Shown here one piece after another: positions 33,978 through 41,711 of a stretch of 64,000 nt of DNA (within the stretch, counting starts at the first letter, position 1; the number at the start of each line of letters is the position of its first letter). Origin of the DNA: Gynuella sunshinyii YC6258 (lineage in GTDB: Bacteria > Pseudomonadota > Gammaproteobacteria > Pseudomonadales > Natronospirillaceae); assembly GCF_000940805.1 (NCBI RefSeq), contig NZ_CP007142.1:6238593-6302592 (forward strand). The letters are read 5' to 3'. The translations under genes were made by a program, and so were the position numbers. The notes under the pieces are model-generated. The model did no database searches. It was not told the DNA's origin and saw only the letters and a list, made by a program, of their open reading frames with translations.

Positions 33978-35552
33978 ATGAAAGTGTTTCAGCAGTTTCT
34001 TCAACTCCTGACAGCTCTACTCCCTCTATCAAGCATACTACTGTCGTTGATTCTCACACCCACGTTTGCCTCAGCAGCCAATTCTGGAGATGTGGATCTC
34101 GACAATGACGGTCTGATCGAAATCGAAACCTTAGAAGAACTCAATCAGATGCGCTACAACCTTTTCGGTACCAGCCTTACCGATGAGTATGGCGATAGCA
34201 ACAGCGAAGGTTGCCCCGCCTCCGGTTGCAAAGGTTATGAACTGGTGAATGATCTGGACTTCGATACCAATGGCAATGGAAAACTGTTTGATGATCCGTT
34301 CTGGAACAGTCGTCGTGGCTGGGAGCCGGTTGGCACTGAACAATTTCCATTCCAGGCTATCTTTGAAGGCAATCGTCATAAAATCGAGAATTTATATATT
34401 CATCGCACCGAGGAGGTCTGTACCGGTTTGTTTGGAGCAGTGATGGGGGTATCCATTCGAAACCTGAACCTGAGAGGACCGTTAGCCAAAATCTATGCCG
34501 GAAACAGAGCAGGAAGCCTGATTGGATGCATTGTCCAGGACGGTGACGAGAATATCATTGAAAACAACCATAGCAGTGTGAGTGTTTCCGGAGGCCACAC
34601 CATTGGCGGCCTCATTGGCAACATTTTTACATCCTATTCAAACACCCAAATTATAAATAACAACGCCACCGGTGTGGTTCAGGGAGACAATAGCATTGGC
34701 GGTCTGATCGGCAATGCAACTGTATTTTCAAAAAACTCATTCCTCACCATCTCAGATAATTACAGATCCGGGGCCACGTATGGAGATACTGACGTGGGAG
34801 GATTGATCGGGCGTTACTCGACCGACCTCGGAGCGACTTCCACAGTCAGCTATGGGTTTGTCGATGGCCGTGTAACCGGTGTTGAAAATGTAGGTGGATT
34901 GATTGGAGAGGTTCACCTGGAGGCATTCCTTAATTTAAATATTGCCAACGTAACAACGTCCCACTCTTATGCCCGGGTTATCGCAAAAGGCAATAATGCA
35001 GGCGGGCTCATAGGGTTAGTTTCGATTACCGGAGAGGAGGATATTACCAGACTGTATATCAACACAAGCTCTGCCTCTGGCATGGTGGAAGGCATAGATT
35101 ATGTCGGCGGTCTCATTGGCGCCCTGTACGCAAATGACACGATAAAACAGGAGAACACTTATGCTACTGGAAAAGTTCTTGGCAACCAATTTGTTGGCGG
35201 CCTGATAGGCTATATCGGTACCAGCGAATTCGCGCAGAATACGTTCAGGAATAATTATGCGACTGGCACGGTAAGAGGCAATAATGATACTGGTGGTCTG
35301 GTTGGTAACCTGTATGTCAGGGATGTCGGCGACTGGTATTCAAATGGATTTGTATATACATATGGAAACTATTGGGACACCGAAACCACCAGACAAAGTG
35401 ACAGCGCAATCGGTGACGGCTACAGCAGTGCAGAACTCAAATGCCCGCAACAGCCGGACGATCCAACCTGCATGACTATACTCTATCATGGGTGGAGTCC
35501 CAGCATCTGGTATTTCGGAACCTCCAGCGATTATCCAAAACTACAGAGATAA
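33978..35552 (+). CDS. Secreted GLUG-repeat beta-helix protein
   Basis: 524 residues. A signal peptide covers about residues 1-36 (long hydrophobic core, cleavage near ASAAN). The mature N-terminus has a GDVDLDNDGLIEIETLEELN segment, common before GLUG proteins. Then come about eight GLUG repeats with the GGLIG core (for example VGGLIGEV, AGGLIGLV, VGGLIGAL, TGGLVGNL), spaced 35-45 residues. It would form an extracellular beta-helix, perhaps surface- or adhesion-related. Good ribosome site (AAGGAG). No secretion partner adjacent. Confidence 0.85.
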   Translation: MKVFQQFLQLLTALLPLSSILLSLILTPTFASAANSGDVDLDNDGLIEIETLEELNQMRYNLFGTSLTDEYGDSNSEGCPASGCKGYELVNDLDFDTNGNGKLFDDPFWNSRRGWEPVGTEQFPFQAIFEGNRHKIENLYIHRTEEVCTGLFGAVMGVSIRNLNLRGPLAKIYAGNRAGSLIGCIVQDGDENIIENNHSSVSVSGGHTIGGLIGNIFTSYSNTQIINNNATGVVQGDNSIGGLIGNATVFSKNSFLTISDNYRSGATYGDTDVGGLIGRYSTDLGATSTVSYGFVDGRVTGVENVGGLIGEVHLEAFLNLNIANVTTSHSYARVIAKGNNAGGLIGLVSITGEEDITRLYINTSSASGMVEGIDYVGGLIGALYANDTIKQENTYATGKVLGNQFVGGLIGYIGTSEFAQNTFRNNYATGTVRGNNDTGGLVGNLYVRDVGDWYSNGFVYTYGNYWDTETTRQSDSAIGDGYSSAELKCPQQPDDPTCMTILYHGWSPSIWYFGTSSDYPKLQR

Positions 35553-35629
35553 TCATCACCGTTAAGTCCTTCCAGTTCAGGGAGAACTACTTAATATACT
35601 AACTTCTGGAGAACCGCTGGCTGTTATCT

Positions 35630-35795
35630 TTATGCTGTCTCAGAACAAGCATAAGTCAGGGGCAGCGGTTCTCTTTCCAGCTCATAATGATTAACACTAA
35701 AAACCACGACTGGTATGTCATTGATAATATCCCCATAGCTATGGCGCTCATCAATGTGCCGGACAAAACGTTTGATAGGGAAAAGTAAAAGACAG
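35630..35795 (-). pseudogene. C-terminal remnant of an unrecognised gene
   Basis: About 50 codons reading RFVRHIDERHSYGDIINDIP and ending LPLTYACSETA. They look coding but have no start of their own: the frame enters from an element end (GGACACCC at about 35800). Family not recognised. Confidence 0.45.
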
Positions 35796-35799
35796 TAAA

Positions 35800-36046
35800 A
35801 AGGACACCCAAAAAAAACAACACAGGACATCCATCTTAACTATTGATATTCACGCCAACAACCGGCACCATCCGATACTGTATATTTATCAGTATAAGGA
35901 TGTATGATCATGACCCAATCAAGGAAATCGCAAATCTCACTTGAAGCCACGCCTTATTATCATTGTGTTTCCCGCTGTGTCCGTCGGGCGTTTCTGTGTG
36001 GAGTTGATGCCCTCAACCAGCTTATTTTAAAGCGGGTGTCCTGTTA
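35800..36046 (+). mobile_element. Element fragment I: partial left end, left part and right tip
   Basis: A 10-base left-end scrap at about 35800, a left part at 35822-36016 with the first transposase codons ([18 protein letters not shown]), then the right tip TTATTTTAAAGCGGGTGTCC at 36022-36041. Nearly all of the middle is deleted, giving a second mini-element about 225 bases long. Confidence 0.8.
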
Positions 36047-36051
36047 TATTC

Positions 36052-36180
36052 CAGCGAGACTATAAAAGAGAGACTTACAGCGACGGCCAAACGAAAGATT
36101 TTAAAATTGAAAAGCATAATAATTTCTCCACTGCTGCCCCATTTATCTCAGAGAAAGGATGGTCTTTATTCACTCAATAA
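36052..36180 (+). pseudogene. C-terminal remnant of another unrecognised gene
   Basis: 42 codons in frame from the element end: [20 protein letters not shown], ending EKGWSLFTQ. They look coding but have no start; probably the tail of a gene cut by the element. Family unknown. Confidence 0.4.
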
Positions 36181-36239
36181 GCTCACACAATACCGTTTGA
36201 CCCATACAGCACACAAAGAGTCCGGATCTTTTCTTGTAA

Positions 36240-36572
36240 TTACCAATCTCTCGTCGCGACCATCTCTTCCAAATCTGCATTATCAAAACCATAGGTTTTG
36301 GCAACGAGTTGAAATGCCATTGCAATGTCATCCCTGGCGGCGGTTTCGATTTCACTGCCACTGTCTTCAAAAGCTTGCTGAAGCTCATTGATCTGTTCAG
36401 TCGCCTGACAAGTGATGCAATACAGTGCCGGTAAATTTTCGGGTTGTCTTGTTTCAATATCGGCACATACGCCCAGAATAATATCTCTCAGCTTGTCTAC
36501 CAGATGATTGGGAAAATAATCATCGCGATACATTTCCTGAAGCAGTGCATCTTTATCAATTTTCAATGACAC
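36240..36572 (-). CDS. DUF5713 family protein
   Basis: 110 residues matching the DUF5713 pattern: MYRDDYFPNHLVDKLRDIIL, LYCITCQATEQINELQQAF, EDSGSEIETAARDDIAMAF and the terminal MVATRDW. A GTG start at 36572 is preferred because GGAG lies 8 bases ahead; an in-frame TTG lies 7 codons upstream. Cytosolic, function unknown. Confidence 0.85.
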   Translation of the reverse strand: MSLKIDKDALLQEMYRDDYFPNHLVDKLRDIILGVCADIETRQPENLPALYCITCQATEQINELQQAFEDSGSEIETAARDDIAMAFQLVAKTYGFDNADLEEMVATRDW

Positions 36573-36664
36573 AATCTTTTCTCCTTCCAACACTTGAGAA
36601 TCAAAACAATTACCGACATTAATAAAACGGTTCAGGTACTCCGAGGCAATGATATTCCATCAGA

Positions 36665-37308
36665 TTAAGCAATTTTATTTTCTATCAGCATTATAAAATT
36701 GCGAACACTGTAGTAACCTTGTTTTTTAATCCATGGCAATGATTTCAATGCCAATAACCCTGCATCCCATATTTCATTATTGTTTAATGCTTCAAAGGTT
36801 TGCTCGCCAGATACATTGCAAAAAAACAGCGAAACCATGACGGGTTGGTATTCAAAGACTCATTCTTAATGACCTGTGCGATAACAGGAAAAAATCCATC
36901 AGGAATCGTGGCATTAGTTTCGATACTGCCACGGGTGCCAATATTGCCGATAAACGCCGTATATTCTTTTCCATCGATATGCCAGTGTTCGATCAACACC
37001 TGATCCGGATCGGTTTGGCCCCAGAGCGAAGCAAGCAACACATGAAAAGAGTTAACACAGAAATTATGTAATGCGTCATTGATTGCACTACGACCCGAGC
37101 CAATACCTGCGAAACTCTCCGTAACGGTTCGTCGGTCCTCAAGTAATACTTCCACCTCCAGACAACCGTTTTGTTCTCTGGGATACCAGATCGCTCTGAT
37201 CGCCGGTAGTTTGCCCAGGGGAACAATCCACTCGTTGCTGATTTGAAACGGTATTTCATGAGCAGACATCAATTCAGATAATTCTTTTTCAAGTGTTATT
37301 GGTTCCAT
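36665..37308 (-). pseudogene. DUF6348-like protein with frameshift in an A7 run
   Basis: The frame from 37308 runs 174 codons (PREQNGCLEVEVLLEDRRTV, FAGIGSGRSAINDALHNFCV, VLLASLWGQTDPDQVLIEHW) and stops at 36784. From the run of seven A at 36820-36826, the neighbouring frame continues convincingly (FFCNVSGEQTFEALNNNEIW, SLPWIKKQGYYSVRNF) to a stop at 36665. One extra base in the run would give a protein of about 214 residues. Either a real frameshift mutation or a sequencing/assembly error. Function unknown. Confidence 0.7.
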
Positions 37309-37482
37309 GAAGTACCTTGTGGTTTAGAATATCCCTGCATTGCCAAAGTGGAATACTCTTCGGCCAAAATATTAATTTATGCGGTATTGCAAGATGGATA
37401 GTCTTTATTCTTTTTCATAGGGTATCGACATGAAATGAGACCCTGTCAGTGACAGAGCGTATGCCACATCTCAGCTACCGTT

Positions 37483-38259
37483 TTAATGCCCGGCAACCCG
37501 CAAACGGTCTTTAAAGGTCACCACCAGAATATCACGATAACCCTCCACGGCAGGATCGGTTTGCTGGATGGCGGTGACGCCGTGAAGAATTTCCCGGTCA
37601 TTAACAATGGCCATGCTCAGAGGTTCGCACAGGGTAAATTCGTCGAGCAGGTTTTGACGGTGATCGAAGATCTGGCTGATGCCGCCTTCGACACCGTAGC
37701 GGTTGATCAGTACCATCATGACGAAATCGACCCCATCACTGTGCACGCCTTCGGGGGTCGGCAGGCCACGTTGATGATGGCTGGCCTCTATCCGAAACTG
37801 GTGAGCCTCAATGTGCCAGCTGGATTCGGGCGCCAGACGGGAAAAGATCCGGCATCCGGTGTTCATCACTGCGGCAAATATGCGGCTGCTTTTGACAACG
37901 TCGGTCATCGGCTCATAGTAACGCAGTATGCCACCGTTCAAGGGGTTGTAACTCAAACTCTGATAATGAGGTTGATGCGGTTCCGACCGCCAGGTTTCGG
38001 CACCGGGGTGAGCGCTGAAGGTGGCATGGCGACGACGACGATAATGACCACCGTCCGCCATGTAGGGATCCTCTTTCAGGTCATGCCAGCTGTCAGCAAA
38101 CAATTGCCAGTCGTTCAGAGCCGCAGGGTCTTCGGCCAGCAACCATTGCTGCAAATCCTCTGCCGGCACGTGGGCATAATAATGTTGTTGCAGGATCTCC
38201 TGAAGATCATCGATCAGATCTGGATCGTCAACCGTATCGTCTCGCACCGGTTCAGTCAT
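37483..38259 (-). CDS. 2OG-Fe dioxygenase family protein (isoleucine-hydroxylase-like)
   Basis: 258 residues. The C-terminal half has the family core: PEGVHSDGVDFVMMVLINR with the H-x-D iron ligands near residue 173, GGISQIFDH, FTLCEPLSMAIVNDREILHG with the distal His, and a later Arg. Members include free-amino-acid hydroxylases such as isoleucine dioxygenases. Divergent from the ATP-grasp gene with 183 bases between, so it may share a promoter region and pathway. Confidence 0.85.
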   Translation of the reverse strand: MTEPVRDDTVDDPDLIDDLQEILQQHYYAHVPAEDLQQWLLAEDPAALNDWQLFADSWHDLKEDPYMADGGHYRRRRHATFSAHPGAETWRSEPHQPHYQSLSYNPLNGGILRYYEPMTDVVKSSRIFAAVMNTGCRIFSRLAPESSWHIEAHQFRIEASHHQRGLPTPEGVHSDGVDFVMMVLINRYGVEGGISQIFDHRQNLLDEFTLCEPLSMAIVNDREILHGVTAIQQTDPAVEGYRDILVVTFKDRLRVAGH

Positions 38260-38442
38260 GGGGCTCGTCCATCATTGAGGAAAGCAGAGTGTATCAAGTT
38301 CTGTTCGGTTGTTGAAAAACATCCTGCATGGGTTCAAAAAATCCTGTCTGCCAGTTTCCGGCAACTGTGCGCCAACCGGATGATCACGTTACAATCCGTT
38401 GACTGGCCATAACTGCCAGACTGTAATCCCCGGAGACATTGA

Positions 38443-39576
38443 ATGTCCAGATTGTTAATAACCGGCGCCCGCGCACCGGTGGCGTTGGAGATAGCGCGAA
38501 ACCTGCATCGGCATGGGCATATGGTATTTACGGCTGATTCGTTACGTTTTCCGCTGGCAGCCAACAGCCGGGCGGTCAGCACTTATTATAAGATTCCGTC
38601 TCCCCGCGATGGCATAGCTGCTTATACCCGGGCATTGTTGGAGATCATTCATCGTGAGCACATTGACTACCTGATTCCCACCTGCGAAGAGATTTTCTAC
38701 ATTGCGTTTATTCGCGAGCGGTTAAGCCCTTACTGTCACGTCTGTTGCGGCGATTTTGATCTGCTCAGTCGTCTGCACAGCAAACTTGAAGTTCTTAACC
38801 TGTGCCGTGCACTACCCGTACAAATTCCTGCGACACAGGTCATCGATGATGTTAGCACGGTGACGGCAGAGGCCCTGTCCGGTCGGGTGGTCAAAGGGGA
38901 GTTCTGTCGTTTTGGCACGGGCGTGTTATTACACCCCACCCACAGACAGCTATGCCAACTGCGTCAGCAACTGCATGGGCGTCTGTTGTTGCAACAGAAA
39001 CTCACCGGCAACGAGTACTGCAGTTATGCCATTGTGGTCAATGGTGAGGTATTTGCCGAGGCCATCTATCGCCCGACTCATCGTTTAACTTCAGCAGCCG
39101 GAATTTATTTTGAGCCGGTTGTTCATCCCGCCATTTCACAGTTTATTGCGGAATTTTGCCGTCATTATAAATTTGACGGACAGGTGGGTTTTGATGTGAT
39201 GATTGTCGACGATCAAGTGTATTTACTCGAATGCAATCCGCGTTGTACCAGTGGTGTTCATCTGCTGGCGGAGATGGATCTGTTCGCCGCGTTTACGGGT
39301 ACCCGGAAAGCCGAAGCGGTACTACAGCCAGCGATGATCACCCTGCCGATGTTGTTGATCGGCCTGCCACTGGCGCTGAAAGACCTGCGCCTGCGGCAAT
39401 GGTACAGAGACTTTCGTCGGGCCAGGGATGCAATACAGCAAAAAGGGGACAAACCATTTCTGTTGTTCTCGCTACGGTCTCTGGGCGAGCTGATCATCAG
39501 AGCCTGGCGACAGCGATTGCCTCTTCGTCAGGCGTCAACTGTGGATATTGAGTGGGATGGAGAACCGATTTTATGA
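38443..39576 (+). CDS. ATP-grasp domain protein
   Basis: 377 residues. N-terminal Rossmann-like domain (LLITGARAPVALEIARNLHR), then the ATP-grasp fold with VVKGEFCRFGTGV, LLLQQKLTGNEYCSYAIVVN and the metal-binding segment VYLLECNPRCTSGVHLL. It would ligate a carboxylate to an amine or thiol with ATP. It overlaps the next gene by 4 bases and heads a three-gene operon. Confidence 0.88.
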   Translation: MSRLLITGARAPVALEIARNLHRHGHMVFTADSLRFPLAANSRAVSTYYKIPSPRDGIAAYTRALLEIIHREHIDYLIPTCEEIFYIAFIRERLSPYCHVCCGDFDLLSRLHSKLEVLNLCRALPVQIPATQVIDDVSTVTAEALSGRVVKGEFCRFGTGVLLHPTHRQLCQLRQQLHGRLLLQQKLTGNEYCSYAIVVNGEVFAEAIYRPTHRLTSAAGIYFEPVVHPAISQFIAEFCRHYKFDGQVGFDVMIVDDQVYLLECNPRCTSGVHLLAEMDLFAAFTGTRKAEAVLQPAMITLPMLLIGLPLALKDLRLRQWYRDFRRARDAIQQKGDKPFLLFSLRSLGELIIRAWRQRLPLRQASTVDIEWDGEPIL

Positions 39577-40688
39577 TTTCTGTTATTCGACCTCCCCAAG
39601 CTGATGCCACCGATCCGGTTGATCGTTATTTGTCGGCATTCAGCGAAGACTCACCACCGATGATACAAAACGTGGAAGCCGGCTTTTCGGTGTGGTCGGG
39701 CGCTCACGATCTGGCACTGCCGGTCACAATCAATGATCATGAATATGATAACAGTTATGTCTGCTCGCCCTATACAGCACTGGTACCGTATTGCTTACAG
39801 GAGCTGTCGAAGCTGAATAATCCGTTGCTACGGGCCATGATCCGCAGGCTGATATTGTTGATGGCCGGAAGTCTGAAAAAACATCAGATCAATAAAGTGG
39901 TGCACGTTAATAACTGGTTATTATCCACTAACCTTTATATCGATGGCCTGGAAAACAAGACAGATCAACTGATTCAGCCATTTATCAGCAGGTATGACGA
40001 TCACGCCTTAATCTTCAGGTCGTTAAATGAATTTGCCAATGCGCCATTGCTGTCCGGCTTTCGCGAAGCGGGCTGCCTGATCGTTCCGACCCGACAGGTC
40101 TATCTTTATGATCCGTCCCTGAAGGATTACTGGAATACTCATAATTACCAGATCGATCAACGCCTGCTGACCAAAACGTCTTATCAATATGTTAGCGGTA
40201 GTGCCATCAATCAGGACGACCATGCCCGTATCGTCGAGCTGTACAACATGTTGTATATACAGAAATATTCCCGCCATAACCCGCAGTTCACCACAAGATT
40301 CATCGAGCAAATCAGTCAACACCCTTACTTTCAGCTGGAAGGCTTCCGTAATGCCGATGGGGTGCTGGATGCCGTGGGCGGGCGCTTCAGCATTAGTCAC
40401 ACCACGACCTTGCCGATTGTCGGTTATGACACGACCAAACCCCAAAAACTCGGCCTTTATCGTATGGTGCTGATGTCAACCATGCAGCACGCTCATCAAC
40501 AGGGTTTGTGTTTCAATGCCAGTTCCGGTGCCGCCGGTTTTAAACGCTTGAGAGGGGCAGTGCCGATGATTGAATATTCTGCCGTGTATGTCCGCCACCT
40601 GCCCCGCGCCAGACAACGTATCTGGCATCGGCTGGCGTTTATTTTGAACCGGTTGTTTGTGCCGGTCATGCAGAGATATGAGTTATGA
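39573..40688 (+). CDS. GNAT-fold acyltransferase-like protein
   Basis: 371 residues. ATG 39573 overlaps the ATP-grasp stop. The C-terminal half fits a double-GNAT/BioF2-like acyltransferase (GFRNADGVLDAVGGRFSISH, TLPIVGYDTT, NASSGAAGFKRLRGAVPMIE). The N-terminal half is unrecognised. Partners suggest it acylates or peptidylates an intermediate made by the ATP-grasp and oxygenase neighbours (inference). Confidence 0.7.
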   Translation: MISVIRPPQADATDPVDRYLSAFSEDSPPMIQNVEAGFSVWSGAHDLALPVTINDHEYDNSYVCSPYTALVPYCLQELSKLNNPLLRAMIRRLILLMAGSLKKHQINKVVHVNNWLLSTNLYIDGLENKTDQLIQPFISRYDDHALIFRSLNEFANAPLLSGFREAGCLIVPTRQVYLYDPSLKDYWNTHNYQIDQRLLTKTSYQYVSGSAINQDDHARIVELYNMLYIQKYSRHNPQFTTRFIEQISQHPYFQLEGFRNADGVLDAVGGRFSISHTTTLPIVGYDTTKPQKLGLYRMVLMSTMQHAHQQGLCFNASSGAAGFKRLRGAVPMIEYSAVYVRHLPRARQRIWHRLAFILNRLFVPVMQRYEL

Positions 40689-41683
40689 GCATAACCTTAA
40701 GCGGCCCACCATGGACCGCTGTCATCGCGGCCAAAACACTGAAGCGCAAACCGTTATCGATCCATTTTCAACAGCAGCCTGTCGTATTGTTCCGCTCTGA
40801 TGACCGTGTCGCGGCTTTGCTTGACCGCTGTCCTCATCGAGGCGCGCAATTGTCCACCGGCAAAATATGTGGCACTTCGTTGCAATGTCCATATCATGGC
40901 TGGCAGTTTGATATTTCCGGTCATCAGACTGGTTTTCCCGGAGTGCCCGCAACAGGAAAATGTCCGGCCTTCAGCGTCAAAGCCTTTGAGGCGATGGAAG
41001 AGGGTGGATTGATCTGGCTGCGCGAACAGGTACCGGGTGCGGATTCCGCAAAGCGCTTTTTGCCGGAAGTCCATCATTCACATACCTGCTTCACCGTCAC
41101 AACGTCGATCAATGCGAAGCTGGTCGATGTTGCCGAAAACTTTCTGGATGCTCTGCATACACATTTGATTCATCCAGGCATTGTCCGCTCCCGGAACCGC
41201 CAAAGGCATGCGTGCGATGTCAGCGTGACTCAGGTGGAGGATGGTTATCAGGCTTTATATGTGGAAACAAAACAGCAGTCAGGATTGGTCAGTCGGTTAT
41301 TCGGGCAACATATCCGCCATAGCATCGGCCGGATACGACACCCTGGCATTGTGGAAATAGAATACCATTCAGATAATGGCATAGAACTGTCGGTGGTGAT
41401 CTATCTGCGACAAGAAACCGAGCAGTGCTGTCAGCTGATTGTCCGTAACTATTTTCGCCGCCGGATGATTCCGGGCTGGTTGCAGCAGGCGGTGCTGGCG
41501 CCGTTCCTGTATTTGACCTTGAAGCAGGATAAACACATTCTGGAATCAAGCGCCCTTCACCTGAGCCGCTATCCGGATTTTCAGCCCATCATCAGCCGTT
41601 ATGATGTCATGCGTCCCTATATCGAAAAGGCCCTTAAAGGCCAGATTGATGACACCTACGAACGATTGCAGCTGATGCTGTGA
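40685..41683 (+). CDS. Rieske non-heme iron oxygenase, alpha-subunit type
   Basis: 332 residues. The Rieske cluster is bound by CPHRGAQL and CPYHGWQF (about residues 48-71). The mononuclear iron site is in DVAENFLDALHTHLIHPG (2-His, with a carboxylate expected downstream). It overlaps the GNAT gene by 4 bases. It needs a reductase that is not encoded here. Likely oxidises a small molecule made by the operon. Confidence 0.9.
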   Translation: MSITLSGPPWTAVIAAKTLKRKPLSIHFQQQPVVLFRSDDRVAALLDRCPHRGAQLSTGKICGTSLQCPYHGWQFDISGHQTGFPGVPATGKCPAFSVKAFEAMEEGGLIWLREQVPGADSAKRFLPEVHHSHTCFTVTTSINAKLVDVAENFLDALHTHLIHPGIVRSRNRQRHACDVSVTQVEDGYQALYVETKQQSGLVSRLFGQHIRHSIGRIRHPGIVEIEYHSDNGIELSVVIYLRQETEQCCQLIVRNYFRRRMIPGWLQQAVLAPFLYLTLKQDKHILESSALHLSRYPDFQPIISRYDVMRPYIEKALKGQIDDTYERLQLML

Positions 41684-41684
41684 A

Positions 41685-41711
41685 GGAAAACGGATCAGGC
41701 GTCCGTTTTCC
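41685..41711. terminator. Bidirectional terminator between convergent operons
   Basis: Perfect 10-bp stem (GGAAAACGGA / TCCGTTTTCC) with 7-base loop, overlapping the last codons of the minus-strand ATPase gene. Confidence 0.8.

Noticed and set aside
36107-36391. 94-codon plus-strand frame
   Set aside because: Mostly antisense to the DUF5713 gene, and its own codon pattern is not convincing; only the 36052-36180 frame looked coding.
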